Virus record (IMG/VR): IMGVR_UViG_3300007516_000169
Span: 1 to 22,800 of that record
Length of the DNA: 22,800 nucleotides
Origin: a virus
Strand: one strand, 5' to 3'
A program made the translations under genes and the position numbers. The notes beneath the pieces are model-generated. The model was not told the DNA's origin. It was given only the letters and a program-made list of their open reading frames with translations, and did not search any database. The stretch's first letter is position 1; each line of letters begins with the position of its first letter. Shown one piece after another: positions 1 through 7,794 of the stretch.

Positions 1-408
1 AAAAGTTCCGAAGATGAAGCAAAGAAACACCAGAGAAAAGAAAAGAACCGTGGTGAAGGGTTAGACCGTGCGTTGACCGGGTTGGGTGAGTCCTTCATGG
101 GCACCTATCATCGTAATGAGAATAGCCATACCGCAAATATTGTGCACCTCGCCAAGCATTTTGGACATGTCGCAGTACCTAAGTCGGCAGTGATCGTAGT
201 AGAGGAGGTGACATATAAAGTAGGCCAGAATTTTAGAATTGGGGACGATCTTGCTTTGTTAGTAAACACTAGCGCTAAGTTCTGTGTACTAATTATGTTT
301 AAAAATGGTCTCAGGTATACCAAGCCTATTAAGGTTGGCAATCCTAAAAGAATTACCCAGAAAGAACTCAGTAAAATGTCGGATACTCGCGCAGTCTTAG
401 TTAACTAA
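1..408 (+). CDS. Chimeric ORF, 5' partial: phage protein N-part joined to repeat-family C-part
   Basis: The frame is open from base 1, so the true start lies outside the window; a TTG at 73 and an ATG at 97 are only internal candidates. Codons up to about 165 encode a charged segment ending in LAKHFG. From 166 on, the protein is almost the same as the C-terminal two thirds of the tandem genes at 21809-22567 (HVAVPK..., VTYKVGQNF, IGDDLALL, GLRYTKPIKVGN, ending AVLVN), and the DNA is nearly identical too. The first part is unlike that family and appears to continue in the next gene after its own repeat-like start (HFG then TDADQ). I read this as the front half of a broken virion-type gene fused in frame to the back half of an inserted repeat unit. 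Function unknown. Confidence 0.6.
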   Translation, partial: KSSEDEAKKHQRKEKNRGEGLDRALTGLGESFMGTYHRNENSHTANIVHLAKHFGHVAVPKSAVIVVEEVTYKVGQNFRIGDDLALLVNTSAKFCVLIMFKNGLRYTKPIKVGNPKRITQKELSKMSDTRAVLVN

Positions 409-548
409 AACCGAAGATCGTTAGGGATTGGATGAACAAGGAGAATATGATGAAACAAGTACAGCTCGAAGCTAATGGTGTAGCATATAATGTCATTGCT
501 GAAACAGAGGACTACTACATTCTTGATGGCCACCCCACAAATTGGGGC
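166..548 (+). mobile_element. Inserted, circularly permuted unit of the tandem gene family
   Basis: This stretch begins in the middle of a repeat-family gene, runs through its stop at 406-408, then through an intergenic spacer identical to the one at 22568-22605, and then through the first ~35 codons of a second copy. Its length (~383 bp) is about one array period (392 bp between copies 2 and 3). Both junctions keep frame with the flanking sequence. The left half resembles copy 1 of the right-hand array most, the right half copy 3. Flanks read together give AKHFGTDADQAQAKFF, a plausible uninterrupted helix. The exact ends are uncertain by a few bases (shared GG at the junctions). An assembly chimera between repeats cannot be excluded from sequence alone. 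Confidence 0.6.
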
Positions 549-839
549 ACAGATGCCGATCAAGCACAAGCAAAGTTCTTCGCAGACGAACTCAACAAGA
601 AGAAGTTGACTGAAGAACTCCATGCTTATGATGTACACCACGCGGGTAAGCATATCGACACAATTTTCTACGGGTCACATGAGGAACCGGAGAGCGTCAA
701 GAAGTCCCTAGTAGATCACGATGGTTATCACCCAAACATCACGGTGAAGAAGCAACGCAACAAGAAGAAGAGTGTAGAAGAAGAAGTTCAACCAAGAGTA
801 ACTTTAGCCGCAGTCAGGCGACTATTGAGCGGGGATTGA
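450..839 (+). CDS. Chimeric ORF: repeat-family N-part joined to phage protein C-part
   Basis: I chose the ATG at 450 (MKQVQ) because AAGGAG at 438-443 sits 6 nt upstream, as in the right-hand family members; upstream in-frame ATGs at 432 and 447 are alternatives. The first ~32 residues (NGVAYNVIAETEDYYILD) are the family start. After the NWG triplet the sequence changes to a lysine/glutamate-rich, helical segment (TDADQAQAKFFADELNKKK, then YDVHHAGKHIDTIFYG) with a basic tail (KKQRNKKK). That second part looks like the rear half of the gene broken at 165. The stop at 837-839 is directly followed by the next ATG. Probably a structural or assembly-related protein before disruption; no enzyme motif seen. 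Confidence 0.6.
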   Translation: MKQVQLEANGVAYNVIAETEDYYILDGHPTNWGTDADQAQAKFFADELNKKKLTEELHAYDVHHAGKHIDTIFYGSHEEPESVKKSLVDHDGYHPNITVKKQRNKKKSVEEEVQPRVTLAAVRRLLSGD

Positions 840-840
840 C

Positions 841-1854
841 ATGAAGAAATTCAAAGAACTCAAGGAATCAAAATATGGGGATGCCATGTCTTCACGGTTG
901 CCCTCGCACTTGGACGATCCGCGTGTTGAAGCCGAGAAGAAACCCAAACCCAAGACTGGTGCGCCAAGTTATTCGATCAAGATCCCAAAGCCAAAGCGTG
1001 GTTATGGTTATCGACCATTGCCTCTGAAGGAAGAATCAACTTGGAATCTCTATCGTGAATCAGCTCTACTTGAGTCTGTGTTGGATGTTCCTACGTCTTC
1101 CCCCGAAGCCATTGCCAAGAAACATGAAGTGTCAGTTGAAGACATTCGGGCCCAGCTCGCAAAGGGTACAGAGGTTGAGAAAGAGCATACCTCAAATTTG
1201 AGGCTGGCGCGTGAAATTGCCTTGGATCATCTGGGAGAGAACCCTGAGTATTACACGAAGTTAAGTAAGGCGAAACTAGAAGAGAGTTTGAAGGAGAATT
1301 CCATGCTCAACAAAGCTGAAGGATATAAGGTGGGAGACAAGGTAAAGCCGAACATTGGTCCTCATAAAGGTATCGTGCATACAGTCATTCATGTGCATTC
1401 AACGGGACATCTCAATATCAAGCCTGATATCCATGTGTCTAAAAATCGTTATAAGTTGGGCGCGGCCCAAGCAAAACCTGAAGATGTCTCGCGACATATG
1501 GAAGATTCGACCTTGTTAGCTGGCCGCGAAGAAAAGCCAATGCCCAAGAAAAGTGCAAACGAGATGAAGCCTAAGACAGGTACGGGTATCAATCGCAAGA
1601 CAATCCAAGAGATTTTCCAAGCAGCCAAGGATAAGATGTCTGCCCAGAACCTCCCCACTGAAGGTGCAAATGATCAAACCAAGGAAGTTCCTGGTGCCCC
1701 AGCCCCAACCGCCAAGAAGGATAATACCCCTACCCCTGAAGGTGGGAAGAAGAAACAAGAAGTCAAGGGTTCTGGGGTAGACGATAAGTTTCAGGCAGAT
1801 CCTACTTTCACGTCATTATCGAGGATGCCTGATACTGCAATCCCTAGGCGGTAA
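841..1854 (+). CDS. DUF5661-containing phage protein, probably virion-associated
   Basis: A 337-aa protein with GGGG at 833-836 ahead of the ATG. It begins MKKFKELKES, a leader style frequent in myovirus head-region proteins, followed by a basic Pro/Lys stretch (residues 30-60). Residues ~80-145 match what I know as DUF5661: LESVLDVPTSSPEAIAKKH, then EKEHTS and REIALDHLGENPEYYTKL. A third region (~160-215, YKVGDKVKPNIGPHKGIVH) resembles a small KOW-like beta barrel, and the last ~100 residues are low-complexity Lys/Pro/Thr. It sits directly after the disrupted gene and before structural-type genes. Precise role unknown; scaffold or head protein is an inference. Confidence 0.6.
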   Translation: MKKFKELKESKYGDAMSSRLPSHLDDPRVEAEKKPKPKTGAPSYSIKIPKPKRGYGYRPLPLKEESTWNLYRESALLESVLDVPTSSPEAIAKKHEVSVEDIRAQLAKGTEVEKEHTSNLRLAREIALDHLGENPEYYTKLSKAKLEESLKENSMLNKAEGYKVGDKVKPNIGPHKGIVHTVIHVHSTGHLNIKPDIHVSKNRYKLGAAQAKPEDVSRHMEDSTLLAGREEKPMPKKSANEMKPKTGTGINRKTIQEIFQAAKDKMSAQNLPTEGANDQTKEVPGAPAPTAKKDNTPTPEGGKKKQEVKGSGVDDKFQADPTFTSLSRMPDTAIPRR

Positions 1855-1865
1855 CTTTTCCGATA

Positions 1866-1873
1866 CATAAATA
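1866..1873 (+). promoter_or_regulatory. Possible T4-type late promoter element
   Basis: CATAAATA in the short gap before the HAD gene matches 7 of 8 bases of the T4 late-promoter element TATAAATA and lies ~33 nt upstream of the start. Similar CTAAATA strings occur at 20153-20159 on the + strand and on the minus strand before the SegE-like gene. There is no -35 box. Such short AT-rich matches arise by chance, so this is tentative. Confidence 0.25.
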
Positions 1874-1905
1874 GCATCATAACACTCGAAGGAATGGATA
1901 CCCCT

Positions 1906-2412
1906 ATGCTTCGCAACCCTGATGCTATCATATATTCTGACTCTGATGGAGTCATTTGTGATTTTTCTGCGGGGTCGGAGAAGGTTCTTGGGCACCGGTT
2001 CGACAATAAGGCACGAGCCAAGAATGGGGAGAAATTAAATGCGGTGAATGACTTTTGGGAAACCTTACCCCCAATGCCTGACCTGCATATGTACTGGGGG
2101 TATATTGCCAAGTATCATCCCCACATTCTCACTGCGGTCCCTAGTTTTCCGTGGGTGTTTGAATGGCAGGACATTGACAGAGGAAAGCGGGCGTGGTACA
2201 GGAAGAATATCCCGACGATCCCTCAGAGAAACATCCATATAGTAGAACGAGAACGCAAACGAGACTTCGCACGAAATGGAAAGGTGCGGAACATTCTCAT
2301 CGACGACCATGTTCAGAATATCAATGAGTTTGAGGCCGCCGGTGGGATTGGAATTCATCATGTGAGTGCGAAAGTTACGATTTTGAGACTGAAGGAATTA
2401 GGTTATCACTAA
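1906..2412 (+). CDS. HAD-superfamily phosphatase, 5'(3')-deoxyribonucleotidase-like
   Basis: The protein is ~168 aa. I prefer ATG 1906 because GAAGGA at 1888-1893 lies 12 nt upstream; the ATG at 1894 touches that site and is too close. HAD motif I is visible near the N-terminus as SDSDGVICDF (DxD nucleophile pair, with the GVxxDF seen in deoxyribonucleotidases). Near the C-terminus ILIDDHVQNINEF followed by GGIGIHH supplies the acidic Mg2+-binding motif IV and the usual Gly-rich end. Family members dephosphorylate nucleotides or related phosphomonoesters, and a role in nucleotide turnover would fit the nucleotide genes downstream. The real substrate cannot be told from sequence. Confidence 0.75.
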   Translation: MLRNPDAIIYSDSDGVICDFSAGSEKVLGHRFDNKARAKNGEKLNAVNDFWETLPPMPDLHMYWGYIAKYHPHILTAVPSFPWVFEWQDIDRGKRAWYRKNIPTIPQRNIHIVERERKRDFARNGKVRNILIDDHVQNINEFEAAGGIGIHHVSAKVTILRLKELGYH

Positions 2413-2426
2413 CAAGGAGAAATACC

Positions 2427-2996
2427 ATGCCATTATGGACAATGACAGACGGCGCAGCAGGGGCCCCAAAGTTTCTTTCTATTGACAACGGACAGGGTAA
2501 CCGTAGGTCGCAAAACTCACAGATTGCATACCAGAACGTCACCGTCGGTGCTGTCGCAAGCAATAGCGCTATCGGTGTGTTTGGCGTGGACGTGAACGAA
2601 CAAGCCAACGTCACATTCGAAGGACGAAGAACAACCCATTCAGGTTGGGTCGAGCGCAAAGTTGGAACAGGATATGTGTCAGCGGTCTTGACCTCTGGTG
2701 GTACTGGTTATACCAACGGCGCTGGTTTCCTTACCTTCGCGGGTGGTGGGGCTGGTTCGGGGGCTAACGCAACCTACAACGTCGTGGCTGGTGTGATCAC
2801 CACCATCACTATCAACTCACCCGGAGCCAATTACAACGTAGCACCAACTGCTAACGCGGTTGCAGCCTACACCACACCAGCGACACTCACAGTCGTACCA
2901 GGTGGACGTATTGGTCGCCGATCATATATCACCCTCGTGGCTTCTGGTTCTATGAGCCGCGATGCTAACACCGACGATGTGATTGTTGGTGGCTAA
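2427..2996 (+). CDS. Putative virion structural protein with Gly-rich repeats
   Basis: 189 aa, with a good ribosome site (AAGGAGA 2414-2420). The start MPLWTMTDGAAGAPKF and the beta-rich, Gly/Ala/Thr-rich composition resemble small structural proteins of T4-like cyanophages. Residues ~84-140 contain two related segments of the type GGTGYTNGAGFLTFAGGG and GANYNVAPTANAV, a repeat style common in phage fibre and decoration proteins. No cysteine, transmembrane segment or enzyme motif is evident. The next gene starts inside its stop codon (taATG), so the two are translationally coupled. Assignment as structural is by composition and context only. Confidence 0.6.
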   Translation: MPLWTMTDGAAGAPKFLSIDNGQGNRRSQNSQIAYQNVTVGAVASNSAIGVFGVDVNEQANVTFEGRRTTHSGWVERKVGTGYVSAVLTSGGTGYTNGAGFLTFAGGGAGSGANATYNVVAGVITTITINSPGANYNVAPTANAVAAYTTPATLTVVPGGRIGRRSYITLVASGSMSRDANTDDVIVGG

Positions 2997-3415
2997 TGGA
3001 TTCTTTTCGTGATTATCTAAGAGAATGTATGGAAGGGGTTCCAGCGATAAACTGGGACCCCACCAAACTTGTTCTGTCTGATCCCATGACTCGCGATGAT
3101 TTGAATGAGCACTTGTCTGATATCACAGATGAAGTGGTGGTTCATCCCGCGGTTACCTACGAACAAGTGAGGCAGTTCCTACAGGCTGAAGGTCTTCACA
3201 TTCCACCAGTCTCTCTCTATGCAACAGAATTCCAAGACACTGATGGGGAGATCCTCCTCCCTCTTGTCTCATCTGAGAACATCGAAGAGATTGTGTATTT
3301 GTATTTTGTATTTGCACAAGACGAACTCCAATTCAGTTACGATGTCCTGGCTGAAATTGCTACCGCAGATGAACTTGAAGGAATTTGGGACGAGGCTGAG
3401 ATAGACGAGCAATAA
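2996..3415 (+). CDS. Conserved acidic phage protein, unknown function
   Basis: 139 aa, strongly acidic (the C-terminus ends in EGIWDEAEIDEQ). The ATG shares a base with the upstream stop, indicating coupling to the structural protein. Aromatic and hydrophobic blocks in the middle (IVYLYFVFAQ) suggest a folded core, but there is no signal peptide or clear membrane segment. I do not recognise the family. Its position between a structural protein and a DUF7207 protein is typical of small virion-region genes. Confidence 0.55.
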   Translation: MDSFRDYLRECMEGVPAINWDPTKLVLSDPMTRDDLNEHLSDITDEVVVHPAVTYEQVRQFLQAEGLHIPPVSLYATEFQDTDGEILLPLVSSENIEEIVYLYFVFAQDELQFSYDVLAEIATADELEGIWDEAEIDEQ

Positions 3416-3434
3416 TCTAAATGGGTAATTTATT

Positions 3435-3827
3435 ATGATTGATTTGAATCCCGATACCGTGGCGATCTATGCAGTAAAATCTTACGACAAGCCAACCTAT
3501 ATCAAGAGTGAACTTCAGGAAGATTTGAAGCACTTGAGTTATGTAAGGCGTCTCTTCCGTCGGTATCATCAATATGGAGAGTTACGCGAACGGCTGATTC
3601 TGAATCACATTGTTATCTTGTATAACATTTTCGGACTCCCCGCAGCGACTAGATTACTGTTCTATCATGTGCGTGTCGAGGATCAAGCGATACTCAAGAC
3701 GTTCCTGGTATTTCTGAATTACATGCCCGAAAATGTTCCAGGCATTCGTGGCACAACCATACTTTCATCGAACTTGCAAATCGACCCTGTTATTGTCGAG
3801 GCACTGAGGAAAATCAAGACTCCATGA
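3435..3827 (+). CDS. DUF7207-like conserved T4-type phage protein
   Basis: 130 aa. The pattern EDLKHLSYVRRLFRRYH, followed by GELRERLILNHIVILYNIFG, then TRLLFYHV and LKTFLVFLNYMPE, matches a small protein conserved in T4-like phages that I know as the DUF7207 family. Its function is not established. The protein is rich in helices and basic residues, and could act in assembly or late gene control. The ribosome site is weak (GGGTAA). The next gene starts within its stop codon (ATGA at 3824-3827). Confidence 0.65.
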   Translation: MIDLNPDTVAIYAVKSYDKPTYIKSELQEDLKHLSYVRRLFRRYHQYGELRERLILNHIVILYNIFGLPAATRLLFYHVRVEDQAILKTFLVFLNYMPENVPGIRGTTILSSNLQIDPVIVEALRKIKTP

Positions 3828-4144
3828 ATGCAGTACTAGCACTTCTCCAAAAACTCGATCCTAGTCTTGGTAATCCTAGTCTTGGTAAGAGTGCGCTATT
3901 CAGGGTTCTTGAGTATATCGTGCTTATCATTATGCTCTATGGGCTATATGCAGATGCCACAGGCAATCTCTTAGCCGCCAAATCGAACCGCGATGAACAA
4001 ATCAAAGGGTATGCGGTTCAGATGGGGCTCAACCATACAGAAGTCTACCATTTGAAAGATAGCTTGGCAGACCTTGAAGAAAAGAACAAGGAACTGACCG
4101 CGAGAATCAATCGACTTGAAGATAAAATTATTAGGGGTCACTAA
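3824..4144 (+). CDS. Single-pass membrane protein with C-terminal coiled coil
   Basis: 106 aa. One hydrophobic segment (~residues 25-46, VLEYIVLIIMLYGLYADATG) is followed by a long heptad-like helix (~70-102, LADLEEKNKELTARINRLE). That is the layout of an inner-membrane spanin (Rz-like) or another phage envelope protein, but position and size alone do not prove it. The N-terminal end carries an in-frame 15-bp duplication (DPSLGNPSLGK). It overlaps both neighbours by 1-4 nt, so it belongs to the metallopeptidase/holin block. Confidence 0.55.
   Translation: MNAVLALLQKLDPSLGNPSLGKSALFRVLEYIVLIIMLYGLYADATGNLLAAKSNRDEQIKGYAVQMGLNHTEVYHLKDSLADLEEKNKELTARINRLEDKIIRGH
3858..3887 (+). repeat. 15-bp tandem duplication
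   Basis: The 15-mer ATCCTAGTCTTGGTA occurs twice head to tail and adds five residues in frame near the N-terminus of the membrane protein. It is one of several short perfect tandem duplications in this window. Confidence 0.9.
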
Positions 4145-5049
4145 TGCAGTTACTTATCGAATGCACCACAGAATTTCAAGACGAACTCTTGCATGACTTC
4201 ACACTCTTTGCCTGTGAACGTCTAGAAATTTCTACTCAACCGTCCTTTACATTCGTGGAGAACACCGGTGGAACCTCGTTTGGTTCTTACAGTCCATCGG
4301 AAGAAGGCATCATTGTTGCCACCGAGGGTAGACACATTTCAGATATCTTGAGAACCCTGGGTCACGAACTCGTTCATCACAAGCAGTTGTCTGAGGGTGA
4401 GAATGAGATGACCTTGGAGGAACTAGAGTATGAGGCAAACGCGGTTGCTGGTATGCTGATGCGCGATTACAATAAGCTGCACCCAGAGATGTTTGAAGGT
4501 GCTGTCACAGCAGTTCCACCTCCCGACTCATTAGGGGATTCACAAGGCGCAACCTTCCCTGATGTCACTCGCCCATCTGGACCTATCAACATGGCAGAAG
4601 CAAAGATAAAAGAGTCCGATTCCGACGCTTTGAAATTACTCAAATTGGGCAATATGGCATTGCGAGCATTTCCTTCATCACCAAAGCAGCAAGAGATACA
4701 GAAGCAGATTGAGACTTTGCGTAAAAAAATGAAAAATGGAGGTACTCCTGAATACCACACAACTCTCAAAGAAGAGGGTGTGATCAATTCAGCAGGATCG
4801 GGTGCTATCGCTGGTATTGGGATAGGACCAGATGGTGAACCTGGTGTCACGAAGAAAAAGAAATCTCCAATCATGAGGCCGATGTTGAAACGCTTCAAGC
4901 AACTCAGAGAAGAAATCACAGACCCCGCAGTTGATGTGCGAAAGAAACTGGCGTCAACGAGTGTGACCGCAACCGCAAAGGAACTTCTTGCACGACGAAA
5001 ATTAGTGGCGCAGATCGATACACCGAAGACTGTTAGGACAGGACAATAA
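4144..5049 (+). CDS. Putative zinc metallopeptidase with phage-protein C-terminus
   Basis: 301 aa. The gluzincin-like motif HELVHHKQ (H74, E75, H78) follows a hydrophobic strand/helix (ISDILRTLG). ELEYEANAVAG, about 20 residues later, offers a glutamate (E95 or E97) as third zinc ligand, as in the HExxH...E arrangement. This domain (~1-115) is followed by a linker and a charged C-terminal half containing MLKRFKQLREE, reminiscent of the MKKFKELKES start of the protein at 841. The role may be processing of virion proteins or of host/cell-wall proteins. The neighbours (coiled-coil membrane protein, holin) would allow a lysis or virion role. The metallopeptidase fold is fairly clear; the substrate is unknown. 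Confidence 0.65.
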   Translation: MQLLIECTTEFQDELLHDFTLFACERLEISTQPSFTFVENTGGTSFGSYSPSEEGIIVATEGRHISDILRTLGHELVHHKQLSEGENEMTLEELEYEANAVAGMLMRDYNKLHPEMFEGAVTAVPPPDSLGDSQGATFPDVTRPSGPINMAEAKIKESDSDALKLLKLGNMALRAFPSSPKQQEIQKQIETLRKKMKNGGTPEYHTTLKEEGVINSAGSGAIAGIGIGPDGEPGVTKKKKSPIMRPMLKRFKQLREEITDPAVDVRKKLASTSVTATAKELLARRKLVAQIDTPKTVRTGQ

Positions 5050-5050
5050 C

Positions 5051-5593
5051 ATGATGGATTTTCTAAAGTCAGCAGGTGGTATCCTCGCGTCACTTGCCCC
5101 AACAGTCGCTACAGCTATGGGTGGTCCGTTCGCCGGTATGGCTACCTCGGCCATGATCAATGCATTGGGACTTGCTCCTGATACGTCTTCAGATGATTTG
5201 ATGAGAGCCGTGGCAGGCGCCACGCCTGAGCAATTGTTGTTGCTGAAGGAAGTGGAAGCCAAGTTTATCACCGACCTAAAGCGATTAGATGTTGATCTGT
5301 TGAAGTTGGACATCGAGGATCGTAGCTCAGCCCGACAGAGGGAAATCGACACGAATGATTGGACCCCACGAATTCTTGCGGGTCTTATCCTAGGTCTGTT
5401 CATCGGGGTGCAATACTTCATTTTTGGGGGTCATATAGTCGAACCCACCATGAGAGACTTTGCCATGCGTTCATTGGGAACGCTTGATGCTGCGTTGGCA
5501 ATGGTGCTTGCCTATTACTTTGGTTCTTCGCAAGGTTCAAGGAACAAGGACCAACGAATCGCCATACTCACAAACGAAAAGATGGACAAATAA
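5051..5593 (+). CDS. Holin of the 3-TM superfamily
   Basis: 180 aa. The N-terminus (residues 5-40) is a Gly/Ala-rich amphipathic or hydrophobic segment. A charged helical stretch follows with DRSSARQRE (~91-99), a signature of the Holin_3TMs family. Then come two clear membrane segments (~107-127, ILAGLILGLFIGVQYFIF; ~143-161, LDAALAMVLAYYFG) and a basic tail (SRNKDQR). Members form the inner-membrane lesions that time lysis. AGGACAGG lies upstream of the start; ATG 5054 is an alternative. The following gene starts in its stop codon. No endolysin is recognisable in this window, so the lysis genes are probably split. Confidence 0.75.
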   Translation: MMDFLKSAGGILASLAPTVATAMGGPFAGMATSAMINALGLAPDTSSDDLMRAVAGATPEQLLLLKEVEAKFITDLKRLDVDLLKLDIEDRSSARQREIDTNDWTPRILAGLILGLFIGVQYFIFGGHIVEPTMRDFAMRSLGTLDAALAMVLAYYFGSSQGSRNKDQRIAILTNEKMDK

Positions 5594-6003
5594 TGTCGAG
5601 TATAAGGGGTGATGTCCTACCAGAATGTCAAGTCGCATTCACTGACCTACGATTAACTGTGGCACTCATTGAACACGATATAGTCCTGTCTGCAAAGGTT
5701 ATTGACAAACTCAGTGAGGCGGTAGAGAAAATTGAAGAGATGAATGCCAATTTGGTAAAGATCATTGCGGTCCATGATTTGAAGCACGAGAACACCACCG
5801 AAGATGTCAAAGAGTTGGAACGTCGAATTGATGATCATCGGTTGAGTTCGGTCACCACAACCACCACAGAGAATGATGCAAAAAAGACCCTTGAACAATT
5901 GAAGAAGTGGCAGTATATGATCTTCGGTGGCGCTATTGTTGTCGGATGGGTAATCTCGCATTTGAAATGGCCCGCACTCCTCAGTCTCTTCGGTATCAAC
6001 TAA
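5593..6003 (+). CDS. Coiled-coil protein with C-terminal membrane anchor
   Basis: 136 aa, starting in the holin stop codon (taATG). Residues ~20-115 are largely helical and heptad-like (VIDKLSEAVEKIEEMNANLV, then DVKELERRIDDH). Residues ~107-130 are hydrophobic (WQYMIFGGAIVVGWVISHL). The shape resembles XhlA-like or other holin-accessory proteins that sit peripherally on the membrane beside a holin. A Thr-rich hinge (SSVTTTTTEN) separates coil and anchor. Functional link to the holin is inferred from coupling and topology. Confidence 0.6.
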   Translation: MSSIRGDVLPECQVAFTDLRLTVALIEHDIVLSAKVIDKLSEAVEKIEEMNANLVKIIAVHDLKHENTTEDVKELERRIDDHRLSSVTTTTTENDAKKTLEQLKKWQYMIFGGAIVVGWVISHLKWPALLSLFGIN

Positions 6004-6009
6004 TTCTGC

Positions 6010-6038
6010 TTGCAATTCTCCCCCCGTTCGTGTATAAT
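6010..6038 (+). promoter_or_regulatory. Sigma70-type promoter for the primase operon
   Basis: TTGCAA (6010-6015), 17 nt, TATAAT (6033-6038). The expected transcription start (~6045) is only a couple of bases before the primase ATG at 6047, so the mRNA would have almost no leader. Confidence 0.75.
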
Positions 6039-6046
6039 CCTTTTCT

Positions 6047-7123
6047 ATGTTACATATTGACCTGAAGTATACCCATTTGATATCCTGCCATCTTGAACGA
6101 TTCACTAGGAAAGGTGATTATCTCTTCAATTTCAGGTGTCCTATCTGTGGTGACTCACAAACAAAAAAGACCAAGACACGAGGGTATATCTACCGCGATA
6201 AACAAAGGCTCGCATTCAAGTGTTGGAACGGATGCGCCCCGCTATGGCTTGGGGCACTCATTAAGCACCTCAGCGTTGATTTGTATAAAGAATATCTACT
6301 CGAAACCTTCGTGGACAACCACACACCACGAACGAAGAAGCTGATAGGCGAACCTGGATTCTTTGCTGGTAAAGCCACTGTGACCCAACAGATGCGTTTC
6401 GGTACCGTAGAGGCGGTTATCTACGAACATGCCGAAAAGGTGAGCGATCTTCCGGAGGAACATTTTTGTAGTCAGTATGTCAAGAGCCGACAGATACCGA
6501 AGCAGTTTTGGGGTAAGTTGTACTATGCTAAGAACTACAACAAATTCATCTCGGAAATCGCACCACACTATGACAAAAAGATCAAAGATGAGCCCAGACT
6601 CTGTATCATGGTCTATGATCAATTTGGAGCCGTTTGTGCCGTTTCTGGACGTGCTTTAGAGGACTCTGCCTTACGTTATGTGACCATTCGAACGACTACC
6701 GATGAGAGCAAACTGGTGTATGGACTTGAGCGGGTGGATCAGAACAAACCTGTACAAATAGTCGAAGGTCCCCTTGATAGTCTGTTCCTGGGAAACACGG
6801 TTGCCTCGTGTGATTCAAACCTCATACTGACAGCCGGTCGACTGTCGGCAACTCAGATTGTTTTGCTGTACGACAATGAACGTCGTAGCCCCGAAATTGT
6901 CCTACAGATGACACGAGCGATAAACCTAGGTCACAAAGTTGTGGTATGGCCTGAATGGTTGGTAGAGAAAGATATCAATGGCATGGTTTTATCGGGGCAT
7001 TCTCCCGAGAGCATACAAGAAATCATATATAGGAATACATTCACAGGACTAACCGCACTTGCAGAATTGACGCGCTGGAAGAAAACCCCCAACAATAGGA
7101 GAGTTATGTTATGGATGAAGTGA
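6047..7123 (+). CDS. DNA primase, T4 gp61-like
   Basis: 358 aa. The N-terminal zinc-binding domain shows FRCPICGDSQTKK (C31, C34) and FKCWNGC (C59, C63). The TOPRIM-type catalytic core is visible as VEGPLDSLFLGN (E240, D244) and LLYDNERR (D276, E278). This order and the text around GPxDSLFL are those of T4 gp61, which makes RNA primers with the replicative helicase. The start is set by alignment to the gp61 N-terminus (IDLKYTHL...ERF before the zinc motif) and lies just after the predicted transcription start, with no Shine-Dalgarno. The last 13 nt overlap the ThyX gene. Confidence 0.9.
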   Translation: MLHIDLKYTHLISCHLERFTRKGDYLFNFRCPICGDSQTKKTKTRGYIYRDKQRLAFKCWNGCAPLWLGALIKHLSVDLYKEYLLETFVDNHTPRTKKLIGEPGFFAGKATVTQQMRFGTVEAVIYEHAEKVSDLPEEHFCSQYVKSRQIPKQFWGKLYYAKNYNKFISEIAPHYDKKIKDEPRLCIMVYDQFGAVCAVSGRALEDSALRYVTIRTTTDESKLVYGLERVDQNKPVQIVEGPLDSLFLGNTVASCDSNLILTAGRLSATQIVLLYDNERRSPEIVLQMTRAINLGHKVVVWPEWLVEKDINGMVLSGHSPESIQEIIYRNTFTGLTALAELTRWKKTPNNRRVMLWMK

Positions 7124-7794
7124 AGGTTTTGGATTACGGTCATGTGCGTCTGGTGGATCATATGGGATCGGACTTGTCGATTGTTCGCTCAGCCCGAGTC
7201 AGCTACGACGCGGCGTGGCGCACAGGCGAGGATGCTGGAAAAGATGCCAAGCTGATTCAATACCTTATCAAGAATCGTCATTCCACCCCACTTGAGTCTG
7301 TCACATTCACATTCGATGTCAAGGCTCCCATCTTTGTGTTCAGGCAGTGGCATCGTCACCGCACCTGGGCATACAATGAAATGTCTGCACGTTACACAGA
7401 ACTTCCCGAAGAGTTTTATGTACCCGAGGCGGACCAGATCACCACTCAGTCCGCTAGCAACAAACAGATGCGTACTGATGAAGTGAATCCACATGCAGAG
7501 TCGATGCGGGACCTCATGCGTTCCACTAATACCATAGCATTCAAAGCCTATCATACCATGCTTGCAGAAGGTTGCCCTCGTGAACTCGCCCGCTCAGTAT
7601 TACCCGTAGCTACATACTCACAGATGTTTGCATCGGTAAACTTACACAACTTGTTTCATTTCCTAGGCCTGAGAATGCATTCCCATGCCCAGTATGAGAT
7701 TCGTGTATACGCTATTGCAATCTTAGAACTCGTTCGACCTGTCTGTCCTATTGCGGTCGCCGCATGGGAAGAAGTTCAATCAACAAAGAAATAG
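7111..7794 (+). CDS. thyX: Flavin-dependent thymidylate synthase ThyX
   Basis: 227 aa. The ThyX signature RHR-x7-S is present (R82-H83-R84 ... S92, in HRHRTWAYNEMSARY). ThyX methylates dUMP to dTMP using FAD, NADPH and methylene-tetrahydrofolate. ELARSVLPVATYSQM and the downstream HFLGLRMHSHAQYEIR are also typical of the family's nucleotide-binding C-terminal half. AGGAG at 7097-7101 lies 9 nt before the ATG, and the start is inside the primase gene. Length is normal for the family. Its last codons (VAAWEEVQSTKK) are copied in a duplication immediately downstream. It works with the neighbouring ribonucleotide reductase to supply DNA precursors. Confidence 0.95.
   Translation: MDEVKVLDYGHVRLVDHMGSDLSIVRSARVSYDAAWRTGEDAGKDAKLIQYLIKNRHSTPLESVTFTFDVKAPIFVFRQWHRHRTWAYNEMSARYTELPEEFYVPEADQITTQSASNKQMRTDEVNPHAESMRDLMRSTNTIAFKAYHTMLAEGCPRELARSVLPVATYSQMFASVNLHNLFHFLGLRMHSHAQYEIRVYAIAILELVRPVCPIAVAAWEEVQSTKK

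Noticed and set aside
4467-5102. A 211-codon minus-strand ORF opposite the metallopeptidase gene
   Set aside because: The + strand gene has a recognisable HExxH domain and coupled neighbours; the antisense frame is low-complexity Ser/Pro and has no credible ribosome site.
5653-6105. A 150-codon minus-strand ORF opposite the coiled-coil gene and the primase promoter
   Set aside because: It crosses a clear + strand promoter and gene start and shows no domain.
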